From an uncultured Tabrizicola sp. (lineage in GTDB: Bacteria > Pseudomonadota > Alphaproteobacteria > Rhodobacterales > Rhodobacteraceae): DNA of 7,081 nucleotides. A program made the translations under genes and the position numbers. Shown piece after piece: positions 1 through 6,173 of this stretch. The notes below the pieces were generated by a model. The model worked only from the letters and a program-made list of their open reading frames with translations. It ran no database searches and had not been told where the DNA came from. The stretch is taken from the NCBI GenBank assembly GCA_937858255.1, contig CALLZQ010000003.1, positions 1-7,081 on the forward strand. Reading direction: 5' to 3'. Positions within the stretch are counted from its first letter, which is position 1, and each line of letters starts with the position of its first letter.

Positions 1-386
1 CGATCTCGGCCTTTGCCGAACTCGCCGCCCAGCAGGATGTCGTCATGTTCGGCTTTACCCCCGAAGAACAGGCCAAAGTGCTGGAGGCCTTCCCGGCGAT
101 GGCGCCGCTGACGATCCCGTCGGGCACCTACAGCGGCCATGACTATGACCAGCAGACGGTGGCGCTGTGGAACTTTGCCATTGCGCACAAGGACATGCCC
201 GACAGCCTGGCTTATGAGATCACCAAGCTGGCGCTGGATAACCCCGAGCGCATGCTGCAAATCCATGCCGCCGCCAAGGAAACCCTGCTGGCGAACTGGG
301 ACAAGAACACCTTCATGCCCTTCCATCCGGGCGCCGTCAAATACCTTGAGGAAAAGGGCATCACCGTGCCCGATAACCTGAAGTAA
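1..386 (+). CDS. TAXI-family TRAP transporter solute-binding protein, C-terminal part (5' end outside window)
   Basis: This is the C-terminal end of a periplasmic receptor of the TAXI type (TRAP-associated extracytoplasmic immunogenic protein), which captures a small solute and delivers it to a TRAP permease. The frame is open from base 3, so the first methionine at base 45 is internal; about 127 residues are visible up to the TAA stop. The family-typical end is present: a segment around WDKNTFMPFHPGAVKYL followed by a Gly-Ile-x-Val-Pro motif, matching the usual 'H-GA-rYy-E-G--iP' tail. The preceding stretch (VALWNFAIAHKDMPDSLAYEI) fits the TAXI C-terminal lobe. The next gene on the same strand is the fused TRAP permease, the standard partner of TAXI receptors, which strengthens the call. 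The signal peptide and most ligand-contacting residues lie outside the window, so the substrate cannot be inferred. Confidence 0.9.
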   Translation, partial: ISAFAELAAQQDVVMFGFTPEEQAKVLEAFPAMAPLTIPSGTYSGHDYDQQTVALWNFAIAHKDMPDSLAYEITKLALDNPERMLQIHAAAKETLLANWDKNTFMPFHPGAVKYLEEKGITVPDNLK

Positions 387-406
387 GCCACCGCTCAGGT
401 GACTGC

Positions 407-437
407 GGGCGCCCTGAACCAACGGGGCGCCCTTTTT
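407..437 (+). terminator. Intrinsic terminator between the TRAP receptor and permease genes
   Basis: Two copies of GGGCGCCC (407-414 and 425-432) form a perfect 8-bp stem with a 10-nt loop, followed directly by TTTTT (433-437). The hairpin begins 20 bp after the receptor stop codon and ends 35 bp before the permease start. Each arm is itself a palindrome. The likely role is partial termination or 3'-end protection, so that more receptor than permease is made; this is inference. Confidence 0.8.
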
Positions 438-451
438 GCAAGCCCTTGCAA
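436..451. repeat. Paired TTGCAA palindromes in the permease leader
   Basis: TTGCAA occurs at 436-441 and again at 446-451, separated by GCCC, so the copies repeat with a 10-bp period (one helical turn). As each copy is a palindrome, the pair could act as a tandem protein-binding site in DNA, or as a 6-bp hairpin with a 4-nt loop in RNA. It starts within the U-tract of the terminator and ends 10 bp before the permease Shine-Dalgarno. Function is unknown. Confidence 0.35.
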
Positions 452-472
452 TCCATTCCCCGGGGGACACCC

Positions 473-2632
473 ATGACCGCGCCTAGCACAGACGCGCCCG
501 CGCAGGATATCGCTGCCGGCGTCGATAATGAGATTTTTGCAGGCAACCAGCGCAAGCCCATCGGCCAGATCGGCCTGATCGTTGCGGCGCTTTGCGTTGC
601 CTACACCGCCTTTCACATCGGGGTGATGAACCTTTACCCTCTGGAAACCTGGACCTACCGGCTGATCCATGTCGGCGGCGGGCTGGTCATCGGCTTTCTG
701 CTGTTCTCTTCGCTGAGTTTCGGCGAGGAGGATGGCCCGCTGCGCCCCGGTCGGCTGATGATCCTTGCGCCCGGTGCGGCGCTGATCGTCGTGGCGCTGG
801 CACAGGTGCTGCTGTTCTACATCTCCGATATGGGGGTTGATCAGGCCGCCTCGGCCACCGCCTATCGCTGGAGCTTTGGTGTGCCGCTGACAGTGGGCAC
901 CTTCTGGGTGCTGGCGGTTGGCTGGTTCCTGCCCGAGCCGCGCCGCGCCCGTCTCGATCTGGCCGATATCGCGCTGGCACTGGCCGCCATCGCCGCGACG
1001 CTCTACATCATCTATCACGCGCCATTCCTGCGGCTGCGGGCGGGCACCGCGCTGGCGAAAGAGGCCGATATGTGGGCCGCGCTGGTGGGGGTCGTCCTGA
1101 TCCTTGAACTGACGCGGCGCATGGCGGGGCTGGCGCTGGTCATCATCGCCGGAATCTTTGTGATCTACAGCTTTGTCGGCCCGTGGCTGCCCGGGATCCT
1201 GTATCACAAGGGCTACAGCCTGACCCGGTTCTTTACCTATATCTTCACCGACCAAGGCATCCTTGGCCCGACCACGGCGATTTCCTCGACCTATATCATC
1301 CTCTTCGTGGCCTTTGCCGCCTTCCTTCAGGCCAGCCGCGTGGGTGAGTATTTCGTGAACTTCGCCTTTGCCGCCGCGGGCGACCGTCGCGGGGGGCCGG
1401 CCAAGGTGGCAGTTTTCGGTTCGGGCCTGATGGGGATGATCAACGGCACCAGCGCCGGCAACGTCGTGGCCACCGGCTCGCTGACCATTCCGCTGATGAA
1501 GCGCGTGGGCTACAAGCCGCAGACCGCCGCCGCGGTTGAAGCGGCGGCCAGCTCGGGCGGGCAGATCCTGCCGCCGATCATGGGGGCGGGCGCCTTCATC
1601 ATGTCGGAAATCACCGGCATCGCCTATTCCGACATCGTGATTGCCGCGATCATCCCGGCGCTGCTCTATTTCGTGTCGGTCTATTTCAACGTCGATCTGG
1701 CGGCACAGAAATATGACATGAAGGGGATCCCGCGCGAAGAACTGCCGAAATTCGCCAAGCTGGCGCGGCAAGCCTTTCTCTTCATCCCGATCTTCATCCT
1801 GATCGGCGCCTTGTTCATGGGCTATTCGGTGATCCGGGCCGGGACGCTGGCCATGGGCGCGGCGGCGGTGGTCTCGTGGCTGACGCCCTACAAGATGGGC
1901 GTGAAAGAGGTGCTGTTCGCGCTGGAAATCTCGACCAAGATGACCCTGCAACTGGTCGCGGTCTGTGCCGCTGCCGGGATCATCGTGGGGGTGATCGCGC
2001 TGACAGGGCTTGGCACACGGTTTTCCTCGCTGCTCCTCGGGCTGGCCGAGAATAATCAGGTGGTCGCGCTGTTCTTTGCCATGGTGGTCTCGATCATCCT
2101 TGGCATGGGGATGCCCACCACGGCGGCCTATGCGGTGGCGGCCAGCGTCATCGCGCCCGGCCTGATTTCGATGGGTATCGACATGCTGACCGCGCATTTC
2201 TTCATCTTCTACTTTGCGGTGATGTCAGCCATCACCCCGCCCGTCGCCCTCGCGGCCTATGCCGGCGCGGCCATCGCACAGTCGGACCCGATGAAGACGA
2301 GCGTGGAGTCCTTCAAGATGGGGCTGGCGGCGTTCATCGTGCCCTTCATGTTCTTCTCTTCGCCGGAACTCTTGATGCAAGGTTCGACGCTGGACATCAT
2401 CCATGTGGTGATCGGGGCGCTGTTGGGGGTGTATCTCTTGTCCTGCGCGGTGCAGGGCTGGTTCTTTGGCAACCTGCATATCGTCTTGCGCGGGGTGCTG
2501 GTGCTGGCGGCGATGGGGATGATCGACTCGGGCTATCTCACCGATGCCATCGGTCTGGGGACGGCCGTGCTGATCTGGGCGATCCAGAAAAAGCTGGTCA
2601 AGCCGGGCAACATTGCCCACGGCGCGGATTGA
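473..2632 (+). CDS. TRAP transporter fused permease (4TM-12TM, DctQ-DctM fusion of the TAXI type)
   Basis: This 719-residue inner-membrane protein is the transport subunit of a TRAP system, importing the solute delivered by the upstream TAXI receptor with a Na+ or H+ gradient. The N-terminal region (to about residue 240) is hydrophobic and corresponds to the small DctQ-like part. From about 240 onward is the large DctM-like part with its two family repeats: a segment around residues 316-377 rich in GTSAGNVVATGS and SSGGQILPPIMGAG, and a second around 510-616 containing GMGMPTTAAY (544-553) and SAITPPVALAAYAGA. More hydrophobic helices follow to the C-terminus. Length suits fused TRAP permeases. 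I chose ATG 473 because GGGGGA at 462-467 lies 5 bases upstream; a TTG at 446 would add nine residues but has no Shine-Dalgarno and sits in the TTGCAA repeat. A terminator precedes the gene, so it may be made at a lower level than its receptor. The substrate is unknown. Confidence 0.95.
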   Translation: MTAPSTDAPAQDIAAGVDNEIFAGNQRKPIGQIGLIVAALCVAYTAFHIGVMNLYPLETWTYRLIHVGGGLVIGFLLFSSLSFGEEDGPLRPGRLMILAPGAALIVVALAQVLLFYISDMGVDQAASATAYRWSFGVPLTVGTFWVLAVGWFLPEPRRARLDLADIALALAAIAATLYIIYHAPFLRLRAGTALAKEADMWAALVGVVLILELTRRMAGLALVIIAGIFVIYSFVGPWLPGILYHKGYSLTRFFTYIFTDQGILGPTTAISSTYIILFVAFAAFLQASRVGEYFVNFAFAAAGDRRGGPAKVAVFGSGLMGMINGTSAGNVVATGSLTIPLMKRVGYKPQTAAAVEAAASSGGQILPPIMGAGAFIMSEITGIAYSDIVIAAIIPALLYFVSVYFNVDLAAQKYDMKGIPREELPKFAKLARQAFLFIPIFILIGALFMGYSVIRAGTLAMGAAAVVSWLTPYKMGVKEVLFALEISTKMTLQLVAVCAAAGIIVGVIALTGLGTRFSSLLLGLAENNQVVALFFAMVVSIILGMGMPTTAAYAVAASVIAPGLISMGIDMLTAHFFIFYFAVMSAITPPVALAAYAGAAIAQSDPMKTSVESFKMGLAAFIVPFMFFSSPELLMQGSTLDIIHVVIGALLGVYLLSCAVQGWFFGNLHIVLRGVLVLAAMGMIDSGYLTDAIGLGTAVLIWAIQKKLVKPGNIAHGAD

Positions 2633-2650
2633 CCGCAGCCCCTGAAACGA

Positions 2651-2680
2651 AAAACGCCCCCGGAGTTCCGGGGGCGTTTT
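2651..2680. terminator. Bidirectional intrinsic terminator shared by the TRAP permease gene and typA
   Basis: A perfect inverted repeat pairs 2651-2664 with 2667-2680; the core is CGCCCCCGGA against TCCGGGGGCG, with AAAA and TTTT on the flanks. On the plus strand it ends in TTTTCTTTT, and on the minus strand in a run of five T. It lies 18 bp after the permease stop and only 3 bp beyond the typA stop, so one hairpin ends both converging transcripts. Confidence 0.92.
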
Positions 2681-2683
2681 CTT

Positions 2684-4501
2684 TTATTCCTTGCGCGACT
2701 GGCGCTTGCGCTCATGCGGATCAAGGTGGCGCTTACGCAGGCGGATGATCTTGGGCGTCACCTCGACCAGTTCATCGTCGTCGATATAGGCAATCGCCTC
2801 TTCAAGGCTCATCTTGACATGCGGGGTCAGGCGCACCGCCTCATCCGTGCCGCTGGCGCGGACGTTGGTCAGTTTCTTGCCCTTGAGCGGGTTCACCTCA
2901 AGGTCATTGTCGCGGCTATGCTCGCCGATGATCATGCCCTCGTAGATCTGCTCCTGCGGGCCGATGAACAGGCGACCGCGTTCTTCGAGGTTCCACAGCG
3001 CATAGGCGACCGAAACGCCGTTCTCCATCGAGATCAGCACGCCCTGACGACGGCCCTGAATGGCGCCCTTGTGCGGGGTCCAGCCGTGGAAGATGCGGTT
3101 CAAGACGCCGGTGCCGCGCGTATCGGTCAGGAACTGGCCGTGATAGCCGATCAACCCGCGTGAGGGCACATGCGCCACGATCCGGGTCTTGCCGGTGCCG
3201 GCGGGCTTCATCTCGACCAGATCGCCCTTGCGCTCGCCCGTCAGCTTGTCGATTACCGCGCCGGTGTACTCGTCATCGACATCGACGATGACTTCCTCGA
3301 CCGGCTCCATCCGCTCGCCGTTTTCTTCGCGCATGATCACGCGCGGGCGGCTGATCGACAGTTCAAAGCCCTCACGGCGCATGTTTTCGATCAACACGCC
3401 CATCTGGAGTTCGCCACGCCCGGAAACCTCAAAGGCCTCACCGCCGGGGGTGTCGGCGATCTTGATCGCCACGTTCTGCTCGGCCTCTTTCATCAGGCGG
3501 TCGCGGATGACGCGGCTTTGCACCTTGCTGCCATCACGGCCGGCAAGGGGGCTGTCGTTGAGGCCAAAGGTCACGGTAATGGTCGGCGGGTCAATCGGCT
3601 GCGCCGGGATCGCCGTCTCGACCGACAGATCGCAGAGCGTATCGGCCACGGTGGCCTTGGTCATGCCGGCAAGCGTCACGATATCGCCGGCCTGCGCCTC
3701 ATCAATCGGTTGCTGGCCAAGGCCGCGGAAGGCGAGGATCTTGGTCACGCGGAACTGCTCGATCCGCTCTCCGGTCCGGCTGAGCGCCTTGAGCGCGGTG
3801 CCGACCTTCAGCGTACCGGCCTCAACCCGGCCCGTCAGGATGCGGCCGATAAACGGATCGGCCGAGAGCGTGGTCGCCAGCATCTGAAACGGCTCACCCG
3901 CGCGTGCGATCTGCTTGGGCGAGGGGACGTGGCGCACGATCAGGTCGAACAGCGCCGACAGGTCCTTGCGCGGGCCGTCCAGTTCATTGTCAGCCCAGCC
4001 CGAGCGGCCCGAGGCATAGACGTATGGAAAATCAAGCTGCTCATCGCTGGCGCCAAGGTTCGAGAACAGGTCGAACACTTCGTTCAGGGCGCGATCCGGC
4101 TCGGCATCGGGCTTGTCGACCTTGTTCAGCACCACGATGGGGCGCAGGTTCAGCGCCAGCGCCTTGGCCAGCACGAATTTCGTCTGCGGCATCGGGCCTT
4201 CGGCGGCATCGACCAACAGGCAAACGCCATCGACCATCGACAGGATCCGCTCAACCTCGCCGCCAAAGTCGGCGTGGCCGGGGGTATCGACGATGTTGAT
4301 CCGCGTGCTGTTCCACTCGACGCTGGTACATTTGGCCAGAATGGTGATGCCGCGCTCGCGCTCGATGTCATTGCTGTCCATCGCGCGCTCACTGACGGCC
4401 TGCCCCTCGCGGAAGGCGCCCGACTGTTTCAGAAGCTCGTCAACGAGCGTGGTCTTGCCATGGTCGACATGCGCGATGATGGCGATGTTGCGAAGCTCCA
4501 T
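2684..4501 (-). CDS. typA: Ribosome-associated translational GTPase TypA/BipA
   Basis: TypA/BipA is an EF-G-like GTPase that binds the 70S ribosome and supports 50S assembly and growth under cold or other stress. The 605-residue product has the usual family length. The G domain is complete: P-loop AHVDHGKTT (10-18), switch I with ERERGITI (47-54), G3 DTPGH (72-76) with the catalytic-type His76, G4 NKVD (126-129) and G5 ASG (163-165). The later EF-G-like domains and the BipA-specific C-terminal region are present, for example the [18 protein letters not shown] segment and a C-terminal arm ending in many Arg and Lys. ATG 4501 is firmly the start: the family N-terminus ([18 protein letters not shown]) begins there and an in-frame TGA lies three codons upstream (4508-4510). 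No good Shine-Dalgarno is visible. It lies 70 bp downstream of the yitT-like gene on the same strand. Confidence 0.97.
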   Translation of the reverse strand: MELRNIAIIAHVDHGKTTLVDELLKQSGAFREGQAVSERAMDSNDIERERGITILAKCTSVEWNSTRINIVDTPGHADFGGEVERILSMVDGVCLLVDAAEGPMPQTKFVLAKALALNLRPIVVLNKVDKPDAEPDRALNEVFDLFSNLGASDEQLDFPYVYASGRSGWADNELDGPRKDLSALFDLIVRHVPSPKQIARAGEPFQMLATTLSADPFIGRILTGRVEAGTLKVGTALKALSRTGERIEQFRVTKILAFRGLGQQPIDEAQAGDIVTLAGMTKATVADTLCDLSVETAIPAQPIDPPTITVTFGLNDSPLAGRDGSKVQSRVIRDRLMKEAEQNVAIKIADTPGGEAFEVSGRGELQMGVLIENMRREGFELSISRPRVIMREENGERMEPVEEVIVDVDDEYTGAVIDKLTGERKGDLVEMKPAGTGKTRIVAHVPSRGLIGYHGQFLTDTRGTGVLNRIFHGWTPHKGAIQGRRQGVLISMENGVSVAYALWNLEERGRLFIGPQEQIYEGMIIGEHSRDNDLEVNPLKGKKLTNVRASGTDEAVRLTPHVKMSLEEAIAYIDDDELVEVTPKIIRLRKRHLDPHERKRQSRKE

Positions 4502-4571
4502 CGGAGGTCACTTTCAAAAGGATATGCTGTTGGCGCCGCCCATACAGGCTTTGCGCGCGATTGGCCAGCCG
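4502..4571 (-). other. Short intergenic leader between the yitT-like gene and typA
   Basis: This 70-bp gap holds no terminator and no promoter that I can defend, so read-through from the yitT-like gene into typA is plausible. Read towards typA, the last bases are GAAAGTGACCTCCG before the ATG. GAAAG is at best a weak Shine-Dalgarno, while CCTCC is the opposite of one and can pair with GGAG formed by the last base of the ATG and the second codon. Confidence 0.5.
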
Positions 4572-5174
4572 TCACGTCGCGATATAACGGTCGCGGCGGT
4601 GATTGATGGCGATGATGAGGTTGAGGATGACCGCGCCGACCAGCGACCAGAACACTTGCGCCAGCGGAAACAGCGTCACCGCCACGGCAAAGATCACCAC
4701 ATCGGCGGCAAGCTGGACGTAGCCGGCGCGAAAGCCGAGGCGATCTTGCACGATCAGCGCCACCACCCCCAGCCCGCCGAGCGAGCCATTGTGGCGAAAC
4801 ATCACCAATAGGCCCACGCCGGTCAGGCAGCCGACCAGCACCGCCGCAAGCGGCGTGGCGACATGGCCGATCTGAAAGAACTGCGGAAACACCTCGGTCA
4901 GGGCCGACAGGGCCGTGACCGACAACAGCGATTTCAGCGTGAACTGCGGGCCAAGGCGGAACCAGGCCAGCGCATAAAACGGGATGTTGATCACAAAGAA
5001 AACCGCCCCGAACGACCAGCCGGTCAGGTAAGAGGTGATCACCGCGATCCCCGCCGTCTGGCCGGTGATCAGCCCGGCATGGGTCAGGAATTGCAGGCTG
5101 AAGGCGCAGAGGAACACCCCTAGGCCAATGCCTTGGGCATCTTCCATCGCGGTATGGGTTTGGGCGGGGCTCAT
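4572..5174 (-). CDS. YitT-family (DUF161-type) integral membrane protein
   Basis: This is a 200-residue inner-membrane protein resembling the YitT family, whose biochemical role is not established. Hydrophobic segments lie at about 15-33, 35-52, 56-72, 80-100, 105-126, 133-143, 152-170 and 173-190. Family-like signatures are [16 protein letters not shown] (34-49), [13 protein letters not shown] (55-67) and [19 protein letters not shown] (126-144). It ends in a short basic tail and lacks the cytoplasmic DUF2179 domain found in longer Bacillus members. ATG 5174 is chosen because the EDAQGIGLG stretch that opens family members follows soon after it; GGAGG (5176-5180) is only one base from this ATG, which is unusually close. 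Alternatives are TTG 5195 (seven residues longer, AGG five bases upstream) and ATG 5147. The frame stays open upstream to about 6146, but that part is antisense to the methyltransferase gene and is not coding. It may share a transcript with typA. Confidence 0.85.
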   Translation of the reverse strand: MSPAQTHTAMEDAQGIGLGVFLCAFSLQFLTHAGLITGQTAGIAVITSYLTGWSFGAVFFVINIPFYALAWFRLGPQFTLKSLLSVTALSALTEVFPQFFQIGHVATPLAAVLVGCLTGVGLLVMFRHNGSLGGLGVVALIVQDRLGFRAGYVQLAADVVIFAVAVTLFPLAQVFWSLVGAVILNLIIAINHRRDRYIAT

Positions 5175-5185
5175 GCCTCCACTTA

Positions 5186-5207
5186 GGACAGCCAAGCTGA
5201 CCTGTCC
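5186..5207 (-). promoter_or_regulatory. Inverted repeat in the leader of the yitT-like gene
   Basis: GGACAG (5186-5191) and CTGTCC (5202-5207) form an exact 6-bp inverted repeat with a 10-bp spacer. In the yitT-direction transcript it would be a hairpin ending 5 bases before the GGAGG ribosome site. It contains the alternative TTG start at 5195. It could be an operator in DNA or a translational hairpin in RNA; neither is shown. Confidence 0.35.
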
Positions 5208-5240
5208 AGAGGATTTGCCAGCGGCTGTTGCCCGAATGCT

Positions 5241-5269
5241 CTTGTACCGCTGCCCCGTTCTGGCACAAT
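5241..5269. promoter_or_regulatory. Candidate overlapping divergent promoters for the yitT-like and fkbM-family genes
   Basis: On the plus strand, TTGTAC (5242-5247), a 16-bp spacer and CACAAT (5264-5269) resemble -35 and -10 boxes; the implied start of transcription near 5276 would leave a leader of about 19 bases before ATG 5295. On the minus strand, the same DNA reads TTGTGC (5268-5263), a 16-bp spacer and TACAAG (5246-5241), with transcription starting near 5234, about 60 bases before the yitT ATG. Matches to consensus are modest (3/6 and 4/6 on each strand), so this is tentative. Confidence 0.3.
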
Positions 5270-5294
5270 GGCGCAAAAACATATGAGGCAAACA

Positions 5295-6125
5295 ATGCAG
5301 GCGAAGAAAACCCTCGGGGTCGTAGAGACCCCGCAGGCCGAGGTGCAATCCGTCGATCTGGCCGAACTGAACGGCAAGCTGGATACGATGCTGCGTCTGA
5401 TGGAAGAGCAGTTGATGCTGCAACGGGTCGGGCTGTTGGAAGAGGGCCATGTGCTGCGCTTTGCCCATGGCGGCACGCAGGACATCGCCCTGTCGCTGCC
5501 CAATGCGCAGGATGATTTCGTGCAGCGCACCATCCTGAAATCGCGCAGCTTTTATGAGGGGCGGTTGCTGGCCACGGTGCAGGGGCTGAACCTGATCGAC
5601 GCCACCACCACGGTCTGTGACATCGGCGCCAATATCGGCAACCACTCGGTGTTCTTCGGCAAGGTGCTGGGGGCCAAGCAGGTGCTGGCCTTTGAGCCGC
5701 AGCCGAATGTCTACGCCACGCTCTGCCGCAACCTCGAACTGAACGGGTTGACCGATGCGCTGGCCTATAACTGCCTTGTCGGCGCCAAATCGGGCCGGGG
5801 CGAGGTGGCCAAGTTCAACCCGCGCAACCTTGGCGGCACCGCCTTTACCCCGGCCAAGGATGGCAGTATCCCGATGGTGGCACTGGACGATCTGATCGAC
5901 GCCAATGAGATGAAGGCGCTGGGTTTCATCAAGATCGACGCCGAGGGGATGCATATGGATGTGCTGACCGGCGCCAAGAAGATCCTCAAAACCCGCAAGC
6001 CCGCGCTCTGGGTCGAGCTGTTGCAGCGCGACAATGCCCATCCCGAGGCTGCCAAGATGCTGGAGGGGTTCGGCTATACCTCGATCCAGATCGGGCCGAA
6101 CGATTATATCTTTGCCGCGAACTGA
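5295..6125 (+). CDS. FkbM-family SAM-dependent methyltransferase with N-terminal coiled coil
   Basis: This 276-residue protein is a class I (Rossmann-type) methyltransferase of the FkbM family, whose known members mostly O-methylate sugars or polyketides; the substrate here is unknown. Motif I is VCDIGANIGNHSVFF (107-121) with the SAM-binding DIGANIG. The acidic loop FEPQPN (133-138), with Glu134 likely binding the SAM ribose, follows, then NLELNG (146-151), the family hallmark FIKIDAEGMHMDVLTGA (211-227) and KPALWVEL (235-242). Residues 22-43 have a heptad-like pattern (L22, L25, L29, M32, M36, L40) and probably form a coiled coil ahead of the catalytic domain. No signal peptide or membrane segment is seen, so it is probably cytoplasmic. 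ATG 5295 is chosen for GAGG (5285-5288) six bases upstream; ATGs at 5268 and 5283 would add nine or four residues but lack a Shine-Dalgarno. No glycosyltransferase or polysaccharide gene lies nearby. Confidence 0.9.
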   Translation: MQAKKTLGVVETPQAEVQSVDLAELNGKLDTMLRLMEEQLMLQRVGLLEEGHVLRFAHGGTQDIALSLPNAQDDFVQRTILKSRSFYEGRLLATVQGLNLIDATTTVCDIGANIGNHSVFFGKVLGAKQVLAFEPQPNVYATLCRNLELNGLTDALAYNCLVGAKSGRGEVAKFNPRNLGGTAFTPAKDGSIPMVALDDLIDANEMKALGFIKIDAEGMHMDVLTGAKKILKTRKPALWVELLQRDNAHPEAAKMLEGFGYTSIQIGPNDYIFAAN

Positions 6126-6137
6126 TCGCCGCAAAAT

Positions 6138-6162
6138 GGGCCGCATCGCTGCGGCCCTTTTT
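6138..6162. terminator. Bidirectional terminator shared by the methyltransferase gene and icd
   Basis: GGGCCGCA (6138-6145) and TGCGGCCC (6150-6157) make a perfect 8-bp stem around the tight tetraloop TCGC, followed by TTTTT (6158-6162). It starts 12 bp after the methyltransferase stop. On the opposite strand the hairpin lies 11 bp past the icd stop and is followed by ATTTT, so it can serve both genes. Confidence 0.88.
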
Positions 6163-6173
6163 CGTTTCAGAAC

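Noticed and set aside
446..472. TTG start at 446 for the TRAP permease
   Set aside because: There is no Shine-Dalgarno before it, it overlaps the TTGCAA repeat, and ATG 473 has GGGGGA at good spacing.
395..2197. 600-codon open frame on the minus strand, antisense to the TRAP permease gene
   Set aside because: The translation is low-complexity and rich in His, Asp, Gln, Gly and Arg, with no domain pattern. It is the expected shadow of a high-GC membrane-protein gene.
3170..4606. 478-codon open frame on the plus strand, antisense to typA
   Set aside because: Composition is typical of an antisense shadow (many Arg, His, Asp, Ala, Leu) and typA on the other strand is unmistakable.
5219..5252. 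CAGCGG/CCGCTG inverted repeat with a 22-bp spacer in the divergent region
   Set aside because: Only 6 bp per arm with GC-rich content and a long spacer; easily expected by chance in this composition.
5261..5275. Sigma-54-like promoter starting with TGGCAC before the methyltransferase gene
   Set aside because: The -24 half (TGGCAC) matches, but the -12 half does not show TTGC at the required spacing; the GC is one base off.
5268..5294. ATG 5268 or 5283 as start of the methyltransferase
   Set aside because: Neither has a ribosome site upstream; ATG 5295 has GAGG six bases before it. The extra nine or four residues show nothing conserved that I recognise.
5175..6146. Upstream extension of the yitT-like frame to base 6146 on the minus strand
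   Set aside because: It is antisense to the complete FkbM methyltransferase gene, is not hydrophobic like the YitT part, and crosses the terminator at its far end.
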